Source: DASUBV01 sp036501025
GTDB taxonomy: Bacteria; Actinomycetota; Actinomycetes; Streptosporangiales; Streptosporangiaceae
Length of the DNA stretch: 64,000 nt
Direction: 5' to 3'
Assembly: GCA_036501025.1 (NCBI GenBank)
Contig: DASYBB010000243.1
Coordinates: forward strand, 1-64,000
Positions 1 to 7,915 of the stretch are shown one piece after another. Made by a program: the position numbers and the translations under genes. Under the pieces are notes generated by a model. The model worked only from the letters and a program-made list of their open reading frames with translations. It searched no databases and had not been told where the DNA came from. Within the stretch, counting starts at the first letter, position 1; the number at the start of each line of letters is the position of its first letter.

Positions 1-64
1 CGGGCTGCCGGGGCGCGCCGCCGGGCTGCGGGACGGTCATGGAGGCGCCTCGAGGGAGACCTCC

Positions 65-116
65 ATCATCCCGCAGGATTTGGCGTACCAGGGTGTGCCA
101 AATCCTGCGGGATCAT
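65..116. repeat. 17-bp perfect inverted repeat (stem-loop)
   Basis: Two perfect 17-base arms, ATCCCGCAGGATTTGGC at 68-84 and its reverse complement at 97-113, are separated by a 12-base loop. After one mismatch, three more outer pairs form (64-66 with 115-117). It lies about 100 bases beyond the stop of the leftward parA-like gene, so it could be its transcription terminator, although no U-tract follows in either direction. A protein-binding site is the alternative. Confidence 0.7.
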
Positions 117-214
117 GAAACCAGCCCCCCAGGGCGCCCCCGACCAGCCGGCGCGGCTCCGGCGTTGGCCCCACGCGACTCACCCGCCACCCGAGTGCTA
201 CTTCGAGACGGGCC

Positions 215-811
215 CTACTTCTTGAGCTCGGCGAGCAGTTCCCAGTACTCGCCGACTACGGCGGGCACCGATCCGAACGCGGCGGCGAAGTGCTCGGCCA
301 GCGGGATCTCGGTGTTCAGCGCCGGATAGCCGTGCTCGGCCAGGACGACCCGGGCGGTGCGGGCGGAGCGGGTGCCGCGGCGGACCTTCGTCAGCAGGAC
401 GCCGACCTCGACCGGGTGCGACACCCCGATCTCGGCCAGCACCTCGAAGGTGGGCCGGATGCGGTTCAGGTCCAGCCCGGTGGGCGAGACCGGCACCAGG
501 ACGGTGGCGCAGGCCAGGATGGCCGACCGGATGATCCCGAAGTCGCCCGGCGGCGTGTCCACGACCACGTGGTCATAGCCGGCGCCGAGATCGGCCAGCC
601 GCACATGCACGTCCCGGGCGGGCATGCTGACGACCGTGAAGGGGAGCGGGCTGCCCTGCTCGGCGGCCTCCTCGCTCCAGCTCATCAGCGAGCCCTGCGG
701 GTCGCAGTCCACCGCCAGGGTCCGGCCCAGCCGGTGCAGGACCATGGCGAGGCTCACCGCCGACGTCGTCTTCCCGGTGCCTCCCTTGGAGGACACGAGT
801 CCCAGCCTCAT
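215..811 (-). CDS. ParA/MinD-family P-loop ATPase (orphan)
   Basis: A 198-residue cytosolic ATPase of the ParA/MinD class, which uses ATP-driven dimerisation on DNA or membrane to position cargo. The N-terminus carries the deviant Walker A motif SSKGGTGKTT (residues 8-17), followed by the switch I region AVDCDPQGS (about 39-47) and a Walker B-like segment HVVVDTPPGDF (about 81-91). The length is close to minimal, with no N-terminal DNA-binding domain as in plasmid ParA. No parB or centromere-like array is visible beside it, so the partner is unknown. The ATG at 811 is preceded by AAGGA. It is transcribed divergently from the reductase gene at 1051. Family confidence is high; cargo cannot be assigned. 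Confidence 0.85.
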   Translation of the reverse strand: MRLGLVSSKGGTGKTTSAVSLAMVLHRLGRTLAVDCDPQGSLMSWSEEAAEQGSPLPFTVVSMPARDVHVRLADLGAGYDHVVVDTPPGDFGIIRSAILACATVLVPVSPTGLDLNRIRPTFEVLAEIGVSHPVEVGVLLTKVRRGTRSARTARVVLAEHGYPALNTEIPLAEHFAAAFGSVPAVVGEYWELLAELKK

Positions 812-1050
812 CTGACGGTCCTTCCTGGCCGCTGGCCGGATCGTAGCGCGGCGGGCGGCCGGGGCCGCGGGCGGCCCGTTCCGGCCGGACCGGCAGGGTT
901 ACCCTTCCCCGCTGGCCCGCCGGTATCCGGCCCGGTCCGCGCCTGCCGGGCGGACTAGGATCTTCACGCGACAGGCGCCGGGATCGTCATGTGCGGGATG
1001 CCGCCCGGCCGCCGGAAGTGACATCACCTCGGATGCCAGCTGGAGGACGC

Positions 1051-1632
1051 GTGAATGTCACGGTGATCGGCACGGGCTTCATCGGCGGCACGCTGGGCCG
1101 GGCGCTGGCCGGCCGCGGGCACCAGGTCACGTTCGGGTCCCGGCACCCGGGCACTGACGAGGTGGCAGGCGATACCCCGGCCGCCGTCACCTCGGTCGCG
1201 GAGTCCCTCGCCGCCCCGGACGTGATCATCCTCGCGCTTCCCGGCGGCGCCGTGGCGAACCTGGCCGCCGAGCACGGCAGCGCGCTGAGCGGCCGGCTCG
1301 TGATCGACGCCACCAACCAGCTGGGCGCGGCCGTCGTCAACGCCCGCGCCGTCCTTCCCGCGGACGTCCGCTACGCGCGCGCCTTCAACACCCTGGGCGG
1401 CGAGAACATGGCCGACCCGGTGTTCGCCGACGGGCCCGCCGACATGTTCTTCTCCGGGCCGGGTGAGGACCGGCCGACGCTGGAAACGGTGATCGCCGAT
1501 GTCGGGCTCCGCCCGGTCTACGTCGGCGCCGATGAGGAAACGACCATCGACGCGCTGTTCCACCTCTGGATCGCGCTGGCGCTGACCCAGGGCCGGGGCC
1601 GTCGTCTGGCCCTGCGCCTCATCGAGGAATAG
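1051..1632 (+). CDS. NADPH-dependent F420 reductase-like dinucleotide-binding protein
   Basis: A 193-residue soluble Rossmann protein of the F420-dependent NADP oxidoreductase family (pfam03807 type), whose better-known members move hydride between F420H2 and NADP. The N-terminus shows the dinucleotide motif VIGTGFIGGTLGRAL (residues 4-18), then FGSRHPG, typical of the NADP-phosphate site, and IILALPGGAVAN. The GTG start at 1051 is chosen because TGGAGGA ends four bases before it and the next residues begin the Rossmann strand. An upstream in-frame start at 991 would add 20 unrelated residues. Many family members in actinomycetes are annotated only as NAD(P)-binding, so the F420 specificity is an inference. 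The adjacent flavoprotein gene is broken. Confidence 0.8.
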   Translation: MNVTVIGTGFIGGTLGRALAGRGHQVTFGSRHPGTDEVAGDTPAAVTSVAESLAAPDVIILALPGGAVANLAAEHGSALSGRLVIDATNQLGAAVVNARAVLPADVRYARAFNTLGGENMADPVFADGPADMFFSGPGEDRPTLETVIADVGLRPVYVGADEETTIDALFHLWIALALTQGRGRRLALRLIEE

Positions 1633-1707
1633 GCCTCGATCCGCCGCCCCGGATTCCGGCGTTTCGCTTAGGTTGGAACAGCACCGGCGTTCGCCAGGGA
1701 GGCGAGA

Positions 1708-3059
1708 ATGCCGATTCCGTCTGAGCTCGCCACTGCGTGCGCCGACGTCGCGCGGGCGGGCGCCGCCGACGTCATAGCGGGCCGCCGGGCCCGCTAGGCC
1801 GCCGCGCCGGCCTCGACCGGCGAGGCGTCGGCACTGCTCCGGGCGGCGGCCGCGCTCGGCCTGACGGTCGTGCCGCGCGGCGCCGGCCTGTTGCAGCACT
1901 GGGGAAACCCGCCCGACAGCTGCGATCTCATCGTCGATACCCGCCGCCTGGACCGGATCATCGCGCACGTACCCGCCGAGTTCGCCGTGACGGTGCAGGC
2001 GGGGGTGCGGCTGCCCGACCTCGCGACCGCCGTCGGGTCCGGCGGCCAGTCGCTGGCGATTCTTCCACCTGCTCGCCGGGCGTGGCCCGGCACCGTCGGC
2101 GGCCTGATCGCCACCAACGCGGCGGGCTCGCGCCGCTACCGCTACGGCACGCCGCGCGATCGGCTCACCGCAATCACTGCGGTCCGCGCGGACGGCACGA
2201 TCATCGCGAGCGCCGCCGCCCCGAGCGTCGCCGGCCGCGACCTGGTGACGCTGTTCGCCGGCTCCTACGGCAGCCTTGGCCTGATCACCGAGGCCACCTT
2301 CTGCCTGGAGCCGCTGTGGCACATGTCCAGCGGGGTGTGGCTGCCGTGCGCCGATCCCGAGGACGCGGCGCGGCTCGTCGAGGCAGTGTCAGCCCCTTCG
2401 ATGTCGCCGTCCGCGATCACCTGCGCTGGCCGTCGGCGGATAAGCCGATCGGGCTGATCGTGATGATCCAGGGAGACCGGCCGGACGCCCTGGCCCGGGC
2501 CGGGCGGCTGAACATACTGGCGGGTCGCCCACCCCCGCCGCCCAAGGACCGGACCCTGCGGTTCGAGGCGCCAGATTACGGCGGCCTCCCCGCCGCCGTT
2601 GTCCAGAAGATGCTGGCCGACCGTGACCGGATCCACGCCGAGCTCATGGACCCGCCCCCGGATACCGGGACACTAGTGCGGGTCGCGTTCCCGGCTGCGC
2701 GGCTCGCCCGGGCGCTGACCGTGATCCGGGGGGCTGCGGCCGACAGCGCGGTCGCCGCGGGAGTTGAGGGTTCGGCTGGCGCGGGCGTGCTCGATGTCAC
2801 GGTCCCCGCCGAGTCGCCGCCCGCGGCCGTGGCCGGGTTCGTCGCCGGGCTGCGGGCGGCGCTCAGCCGGCTGGGCGGGGACGGGACAGCGCCCGGCGCC
2901 GTTCCTGCGCGGGCGGTCGTCGTGTACGCGCCGGATGAGGTCAGGAACGTGACCGATAACCAGGGGCCGGTGCCATCGCTCGCACGCCTGCGCGCGGTCA
3001 AGGACGAGCTCGACCCAGAGCACAGAATCGCACCGGGCCGGCTTGCGGACGCGATCTGA
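1708..3059 (+). pseudogene. FAD-binding oxidase (GlcE-like), disrupted by nonsense and frameshift
   Basis: A decayed gene for an FAD-linked oxidase of the glycolate oxidase GlcE / vanillyl-alcohol oxidase fold. An ATG at 1708 follows a good ribosome site (AGGGAGGCG), but codon 30 is TAG (1795-1797). The same frame then reads through a clear PP-loop FAD-binding domain (VVPRGAG, VTVQAGVRLPDLA, PGTVGGLIATNAAGS, GSYGSLGLITEATF) to about 2390. There homology jumps to the -1 frame (SPFDVAVRDHLRWPSADKP), consistent with loss of one base near 2385-2398, and continues to a typical C-terminus (VKDELDPEHRIAPGR) ending at 3059. At least two lesions make it non-functional unless the lesions are sequencing errors. 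It lies 75 bases after the reductase gene on the same strand. Confidence 0.85.
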
Positions 3060-3291
3060 CGACGGCGGCGCGTCCTGTCATTTGACTGTCGCGGAGCTGG
3101 CACCATCCCCCCGTGCCGCGGCCAAGGAATTGACAGTGTCGATGGCACGCTCCGCGCCGTTCCGGGCATTCCCGAAAAGGCGGGAGATCACTGTGCCGGC
3201 TGACGATGCGCCGCCCGAATCTTCCCCGCGCCCGTCGCGGCTCAGTACAATTCGGCCCAGAGCGTACGTCCAGGCTGGAGGATGTTCTCTG

Positions 3292-4026
3292 ATGTGGATG
3301 CCTCTCCGCCGTTGCCTGGACCTCCGCCGCCGGGCGATGCCCGATCGGCGCATCACGTGGTACGACATTCTCGGCATCGAGCCGGGCGCCTCGGCGGAGA
3401 CCGTGCGCCGGGCCTGCCAGGACCGGGGACGGCAGTTGGAGGACGAGCGGATGGCCGGCGCGCCGGCGGCCGTCACTGATGCCGCCGACCGGGGCTGGCG
3501 GGTGCTCCACGCAGCCTGGCATGTCCTCGGTGACCGCGCCGAGCGCGAGCGCTACGACCAGGAGCTCGGCATGGGCCGCCAGGTGGCCGGGCGCGGCCGG
3601 CGCGACCCGGCCCCGGCGCGGCCAGGACCGGTGCGGGCCGATCCGGTGACGGTCCTCGGCGCGCTGGATCCCGGCCTCGGCGCGCTGGATCCCGGCCTCG
3701 GCGCCCTGGATCCCGGCCTCGGCGCCCTGGATCCCGGCGACGTGCGGGATGGCCTGGGCGCGCTGGCGGACTGGCTGGGCCCGTCCGCGCGCCGGTCGCG
3801 GCGCCGGCCCCGGCAGGTGACCGCCCCGGACGTCCGGGGCCTGTTCTTCGGCCCGTGTCACGACGCGCTGGCGCGGGCCGGCGTCCGGGTCCGCGCTGTC
3901 CGCCTGACCGACGACCCGATGCCGGTCGAGGGCCTCGTCGTGGACCAGTCGCCGGCTCCGGGTGAGAGCATGCCGCTGCCCGGCTCGCTCACCGTCCGGG
4001 TATGGCACCCGCCCCGGCCCAGCTGA
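3292..4026 (+). CDS. J-domain-like protein with C-terminal PASTA domain
   Basis: A 244-residue protein in three parts. Residues about 20-85 resemble a DnaJ J-domain (WYDILGIEPGASAETVRRA, then AWHVLGDRAERERYDQEL), but the HPD tripeptide that activates DnaK is replaced by EDE (QLEDERMAG), so canonical co-chaperone activity is unlikely. The middle holds four LGALDPG heptads. The last 65 residues resemble one PASTA domain (VTAPDVRGLFFG, VVDQSPAPGESMPLPGSLTVRVW), a fold usually found on the outside of Ser/Thr kinases and penicillin-binding proteins. No signal peptide or membrane segment is visible, so the PASTA unit appears cytosolic, which is odd. GGAGGA sits nine bases before the ATG at 3292; an internal ATG at 3337 is possible. 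Confidence 0.75.
   Translation: MWMPLRRCLDLRRRAMPDRRITWYDILGIEPGASAETVRRACQDRGRQLEDERMAGAPAAVTDAADRGWRVLHAAWHVLGDRAERERYDQELGMGRQVAGRGRRDPAPARPGPVRADPVTVLGALDPGLGALDPGLGALDPGLGALDPGDVRDGLGALADWLGPSARRSRRRPRQVTAPDVRGLFFGPCHDALARAGVRVRAVRLTDDPMPVEGLVVDQSPAPGESMPLPGSLTVRVWHPPRPS
3655..3738 (+). repeat. 4 x 21-bp in-frame tandem repeat
   Basis: Four consecutive copies of a 21-base unit (CTCGGCGCGCTGGATCCCGG plus C) encode LGALDPG four times between the J-like and PASTA parts of the surrounding gene. Copies 1-2 and 3-4 differ only by GCG versus GCC. As a multiple of three it can expand or contract without breaking the frame, giving a variable-length linker. Confidence 0.95.
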
Positions 4027-4125
4027 TCCGATTGCCGCCGGATTACCGGCGGGAAATGATCATTGGCGCGTCGGATATCTGCCTTCTTCGATTGACGGGC
4101 CGTATTTAACACGTGGACACAGGCG

Positions 4126-5115
4126 ATGGGCCGGCGCTTTACTGAGCGGGCCGTGAGCCTGCCAGCCGACTCCTCTACGCCCATCGCGCAGCGCCTGCGA
4201 GGCGCCGAGGGCAGCGCCCTGATGGCATTTGCCTCAATGTCCTGCGTCCAGCTCGCGCTGGCCCTGTCGGTCCATGTGTTCGATCTGCTCGGCCCCCTGG
4301 GCGTGGCCGGCCTGCGGCTCGTCTGGGCCGGCCTTCTGCTGCTGGTTCTCGTCCGTCCGCGGCCCCGGGACTTCACTCGCCGGGACCTGCGGGCCTGCGG
4401 CACGCTGGGCGTGGTGACGGCCGGCCTGATGATGTTCTTCATGCTCGCGATCGCCCGTATCCCGCTGGCCACGGCCAGTGCCCTGGAATTCCTCGGCCCG
4501 CTGACGGTGTCCATCTACGGTCCCGGCCGCGGGCGCAAGCGGTGGACGGTCGCCGCCGCCGCGGGCGTGGTGCTGCTGACTCAGCCTTGGCACGGCGGCC
4601 TCGACCCGGCCGGCTTCGCGTTCGCGGTCGCGGCCGGCGCCTGCTGGGGCGCCTACATCCTGCTCACCCAGCATGTCGGCGACCGGGTCACCGGCCTGAG
4701 CGGGCTGGCCGTCTCCATGCCCGTCGCCGGCGTCTTCGCGACGCTCGTCGTCCTGCTCGTCGACGGGCCGTCCGAGCTGAACCGAGTGACCTGGCATGCC
4801 CTGCTCATCGTGCTGGGCCTGGCCGTGCTGCATCCCGTGCTGACGTTCACCCTGGAATACCTCTCCCTGCGCGGGCTCACCGCGAAGGCGTTCGGCACCC
4901 TGATGAGCCTGGAGCCCGCGATCGCCCTCCTGGCCGGGCTGCTGGTCCTCGGGCAGGTACCCGACGCGGGCTCCGCCATCGGCGTCGTCTTCGTGGTCGC
5001 CGCCGGGATCGGCGCGATCCGCACCGGCGCGCGCGCGCCGGCGCCGCCGGACCAGCACGCCGACGCGCCTCGCCCGCCCGCCGCGCCCGAGCCCGATGGC
5101 CGGTCACCGGCCTGA
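4126..5115 (+). CDS. EamA/RhtA-type DMT-superfamily exporter
   Basis: A 329-residue inner-membrane protein of the drug/metabolite transporter superfamily, closest in look to the RhtA threonine/homoserine-export branch. About ten hydrophobic helices are spread between residues 25 and 305 as two five-helix EamA halves, each with the usual glycine-rich helix ends (ASALEFLGPLTVS in half one; TAKAFGTLMSLEPAIALLAG in half two). The tail after about residue 305 is Ala/Pro-rich and probably cytosolic. The start is uncertain: ATG 4126 lacks a strong ribosome site and GTG 4153 would also preserve the first helix. It stands alone between the J-domain gene and the convergent oxidase operon. The substrate cannot be told from sequence. 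Confidence 0.85.
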   Translation: MGRRFTERAVSLPADSSTPIAQRLRGAEGSALMAFASMSCVQLALALSVHVFDLLGPLGVAGLRLVWAGLLLLVLVRPRPRDFTRRDLRACGTLGVVTAGLMMFFMLAIARIPLATASALEFLGPLTVSIYGPGRGRKRWTVAAAAGVVLLTQPWHGGLDPAGFAFAVAAGACWGAYILLTQHVGDRVTGLSGLAVSMPVAGVFATLVVLLVDGPSELNRVTWHALLIVLGLAVLHPVLTFTLEYLSLRGLTAKAFGTLMSLEPAIALLAGLLVLGQVPDAGSAIGVVFVVAAGIGAIRTGARAPAPPDQHADAPRPPAAPEPDGRSPA

Positions 5116-5168
5116 GCCAGCCAGCGCGCGCCCGGGCCGCGCTCCGCGGCGGGCCGGGACACCCCTGG

Positions 5169-5666
5169 TCACCGCAGGCCGTGCCACCGCCCGTGCCCGC
5201 GGACCTCGGTGCGCAGCCGGGCTGCGTAGGCAGTCGCGCCCGCGTCGGCCGCGGGCCGGGCAGGCTGGTCGGTCCCGGCCATCGTGCCCTCCGGCCCAGG
5301 GTCGGTCCCGGCCATCGCGCCCTCCGGCCCAGGGCCGGTCCCGGGCCGCTCGGGCGTCCCGGAAGCGGATACCACGCCGTCGACGCCGGCGCCCGCGTCG
5401 GCGTCGCCCTGGCCGGCGGCGCCTGGCGCCCGGAGTTCCTCCCTGGCGGTCTTGACCCAGAACACCGCGCCGAGCACCGCGAACAACGGCCACTCGAACG
5501 TGTAGGCCCAGCTCAGCTCGTTGCCGGCCACGGCCCGGTGGAACTGCCAGTCGCCGAGCCACAGCATCCCGGCCGCGGCCAGGACAGCGAACACGTGCCA
5601 GGCCAGCCACCTGGGGCGCAGCAGGCGCCGCCAGCGTGACCGTGACCGCGACGGCGGGCTGGACAT
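5169..5666 (-). CDS. Two-TM membrane protein of the oxidase operon
   Basis: A 165-residue protein with a basic N-terminus (RSRSRWRRLLRPRW), two hydrophobic helices (about residues 19-36 and 50-66) and a motif WLGDWQFHRA between them that recalls the N-terminal segment of SURF1-like oxidase assembly proteins, although the large periplasmic SURF1 domain is missing. The cytosolic tail is low-complexity and contains an 11-residue duplication encoded by a 33-bp repeat. The start at 5666 has a near-perfect AGGAGGT seven bases upstream, and the gene follows ctaB by 35 bases as the last of the leftward oxidase operon. A role in oxidase assembly is inferred from position only. Confidence 0.7.
   Translation of the reverse strand: MSSPPSRSRSRWRRLLRPRWLAWHVFAVLAAAGMLWLGDWQFHRAVAGNELSWAYTFEWPLFAVLGAVFWVKTAREELRAPGAAGQGDADAGAGVDGVVSASGTPERPGTGPGPEGAMAGTDPGPEGTMAGTDQPARPAADAGATAYAARLRTEVRGHGRWHGLR
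5271..5345 (-). repeat. 33-bp tandem repeat, two copies plus part of a third
   Basis: Two 33-base copies (5271-5303 and 5304-5336) and the first nine bases of a third encode duplicated Pro/Gly/Glu-rich segments (GPEGxMAGTDP) in the tail of the surrounding membrane protein. In-frame length change would vary the cytosolic tail. Confidence 0.9.
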
Positions 5667-5701
5667 GGCCGGACCTCCTGATGCGGCCGCCGGGGCCGGC
5701 G

Positions 5702-6682
5702 CTACCAGCGTCCGGCGGGCAGCAGGGCGGTCACCGCGATGACCGCGAACAGCAGGGTCAGGTAACAGATGGACAGGTGGAACAGGCGCATCGGCGCCTG
5801 CGCGCCGCCGCCGGCGACACGGGCCCGCAGCCGGTGCGCCTCGGCCAGGAACCACGCCCCGAGGGCCGCGGCACAGCCGGCGTAGAGCCAGCCCGAGTAC
5901 GGCGCCAGCACCAGGGACGCGGCGACCATGGCGTAGGAGTAGATCAGGATCTTGCGGGCCACGGTCGCCGCGGTCGCGACGACTGGCAGCATGGGGACGC
6001 TCGCCGCGGCGTAGTCGTCCTTGAACCGCATGGCCAGCGCCCAGAAGTGGGGCGGCGTCCAGAGGAAGATCACCGCGAACAGCACGGCCGCGGGCCAGGC
6101 GATCGTCCCGGTAACCGCGGCCCAGCCGACCAGCACCGGGAAGCACCCCGCGGCGCCGCCGATCACGATGTTGGCGGCCGTCCGCCGCTTCAGCCCGATG
6201 GTGTAGACGAAGACGTAGAACACGATCGCGCCGTCGGCCAGGGCCGCGGCCAGCCAGTTCGCACCGAGGCCGAGGACCAGGGTGGCGGCCGCGCCGAGGG
6301 TGATTCCCGACGCCAGCGCCTCGCCGGGTCGCACCGCCGCGCGGCCGCCGCCCCGGGCCACCAGCGGCCGGTGCGCGGTCCGCTTCATCACCGCGTCGAT
6401 GTCGCGGTCGATGTAGCAGTTCAGGGTGTTCGCGCTGCCGGCCGCCAGCGCGCCGCCGACCAGCGTCACCACCAGCAGCAGCGCCGGCGGCACGTCCCGC
6501 CGGGCCAGCAGCATGGTCGGCACGGTGGTGACCAGCAGCAACTCGATGATCCGCGGCTTGGTGAGCAGGAACAGTGACCGCAGCACGAGCCCGGCCGGCC
6601 GTCGCCCGGCCGCCGCACCCGGCTGGCCCGGCCCGGCCGGCTGAACCGGCTGAACCGGCAGGGCCGGTGCCGCCGATGTCAC
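5702..6682 (-). CDS. ctaB: Protoheme IX farnesyltransferase (heme O synthase)
   Basis: A 326-residue polytopic UbiA-family prenyltransferase that farnesylates heme B to heme O, the precursor of heme A for aa3-type oxidases. Hallmarks are the start of the fold LLTKPRIIELLLVTTVPT (about 39-56), the Asp-rich prenyl-diphosphate motif NCYIDRDIDAVMKRTAHRPL (about 87-106) and the second conserved loop GLKRRTAANIVIGG, with about nine membrane helices. The GTG start at 6682 overlaps the stop of the preceding small membrane protein in a GTGA, so the two are translationally coupled. A 25-residue Pro/Ala-rich extension precedes the first conserved segment. Lying between oxidase subunit genes and a further membrane protein, it serves the adjacent oxidase. 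No ctaA (heme A synthase) is in the window. Confidence 0.95.
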   Translation of the reverse strand: MTSAAPALPVQPVQPAGPGQPGAAAGRRPAGLVLRSLFLLTKPRIIELLLVTTVPTMLLARRDVPPALLLVVTLVGGALAAGSANTLNCYIDRDIDAVMKRTAHRPLVARGGGRAAVRPGEALASGITLGAAATLVLGLGANWLAAALADGAIVFYVFVYTIGLKRRTAANIVIGGAAGCFPVLVGWAAVTGTIAWPAAVLFAVIFLWTPPHFWALAMRFKDDYAAASVPMLPVVATAATVARKILIYSYAMVAASLVLAPYSGWLYAGCAAALGAWFLAEAHRLRARVAGGGAQAPMRLFHLSICYLTLLFAVIAVTALLPAGRW

Positions 6683-7194
6683 TGACCGTCCTCCGCCGGG
6701 TCCGCCTGGTCGGCCGTGTCGGCCGGCGCCGGGCCGCCCCCGTCCGGCGGCCCGGCCTCGGCATCACGAGCGGTCCCGGCAGCCCCGGCGCCGCCCGCCT
6801 CGCCGGCAGCGTCCTCCGCGCCAGTGCCCTCCGCGCCAGTGCCCTCCCCGGCACCCGCTGCCGGCCCCGCGCTCGCCGGCTCTGCGTACACGTGCCCGGC
6901 CGGCTCGAGATGGGACTCCGCCGCCCCGCCGCCCGCGGCCACGGCCAGGCCGCCGGCGACGGCCGCGGCACGCGCCGCGGCCGGGTCCGGCGCGGCCAGC
7001 TGCCGGGCCGGCCGGGCGCCCCGCCGCGCCGGAATCCGCTGATGCGGCCTGCTGAACAGCAGGTACAAGGCGACGGTGACCACCGCGAAGACGACGATGG
7101 GCACGGCGAAGGTCAGGTTGTAGCCGTGCGGCGTGTTGTCCGGCGTCACCGCCGCGACCGCCGCCAGCCCGGGCACCGCGGCCAGTCCGGGCAT
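6679..7194 (-). CDS. Single-TM protein with long Ala/Pro/Glu-rich tail, oxidase operon
   Basis: A 171-residue protein of unknown function. A short N-terminal segment is followed by one clear membrane helix (about residues 29-47, FAVPIVVFAVVTVALYLLF), a basic patch (RPHQRIPARRGARPARQ), and a low-complexity tail rich in Ala, Gly, Pro and acidic residues with no recognisable domain. ATG 7194 is chosen over the adjacent GTG 7197 because AGGAGG ends five bases before it. The gene begins 55 bases after ctaE and its stop overlaps the ctaB start. Small one-helix subunits are common in terminal oxidases, so it may be an accessory subunit; this is inference from context. Confidence 0.6.
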   Translation of the reverse strand: MPGLAAVPGLAAVAAVTPDNTPHGYNLTFAVPIVVFAVVTVALYLLFSRPHQRIPARRGARPARQLAAPDPAAARAAAVAGGLAVAAGGGAAESHLEPAGHVYAEPASAGPAAGAGEGTGAEGTGAEDAAGEAGGAGAAGTARDAEAGPPDGGGPAPADTADQADPAEDGQ

Positions 7195-7249
7195 CACGGC
7201 CTCCTCGCGTCGATCATCTGCGCGTCCTCTCCGACCCGGCCCGGCCGGC

Positions 7250-7915
7250 CTAGTGCACCAGGTAGAACAGCACCCAGGCGATGATCGCCACGGCGGCCAG
7301 GTAATTCCACAAGATGGTGAACGCGCTCAGCGCGGCCTGGAACCGCTGCACCGCGAACGCCTCGGCGAAGGTGGGCGGCTGCTCGACCAGCGAGATCTCC
7401 GGGATCGCCCGGCAGCGCATGACCAGGGTCTCCAGCCACGCCAGGGCGGCGAGCGCGATGACGATGTACACCGGCCAGAACCCGGTGAACACGCTGGCGA
7501 ACCCGGACGCGCCGGGGAAGAACGGCAGCTTCAGCAGCTGCCCGATCTCCAGGCCGGCCGCCGCCACGCCGAGGACCAGCGCCACGACCGCCCCGCGCAG
7601 CCAGGCCGCCTTGTGCCCGCCCTTGATCCGCTGCAGCACCGCCGTCTGCACCGCGGCGCTGACCACGATCAGGATCGTGACCAGCCCGCCCGCCCACGGC
7701 TGCGGCCCGTGGAAGCCGGCCGGGTACCACAGGCCGTGCGAGTTCAGCGACTTCAGGTAGAAGAACGCGAAGATGAACGAGCCGAAGCCCAGCGACAGCG
7801 CGCCGAGCGCCAGCCGGATGCCCGTCCAGGACGCGTTCAGCGCGGCCTCGTGATAGAAGACGGCCTCTTCAGCGGCCGGGTCCAGGTCCGGCGGCGGCGT
7901 GGTCGTGTCGGTCAT
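7250..7915 (-). CDS. ctaE: Cytochrome c oxidase subunit III
   Basis: A 221-residue membrane protein matching the CoxC/CtaE family, the non-catalytic core subunit that stabilises subunit I and its proton uptake side. About five hydrophobic helices lie at residues 34-54, 72-93, 104-123, 145-165 and 195-217. The stretch VFTGFWPVYIVIALAALAWLE and the final helix with ILWNYLAAVAIIAWVLFYLVH match the usual C-terminal half. The ATG at 7915 overlaps the ctaD stop by four bases (ATGA), so II-I-III are coupled. Helix positions are by eye. The assignment is strengthened by position directly after subunit I. Confidence 0.88.
   Translation of the reverse strand: MTDTTTPPPDLDPAAEEAVFYHEAALNASWTGIRLALGALSLGFGSFIFAFFYLKSLNSHGLWYPAGFHGPQPWAGGLVTILIVVSAAVQTAVLQRIKGGHKAAWLRGAVVALVLGVAAAGLEIGQLLKLPFFPGASGFASVFTGFWPVYIVIALAALAWLETLVMRCRAIPEISLVEQPPTFAEAFAVQRFQAALSAFTILWNYLAAVAIIAWVLFYLVH

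Noticed and set aside
39..329. Plus-strand frame over the stem-loop at the window start
   Set aside because: Runs antisense into parA and spans the stem-loop, with no ribosome site or conserved sequence.
5271..5345. CRISPR-like repeat
   Set aside because: Tandem 33-bp units without spacers, inside a coding frame; a protein repeat.
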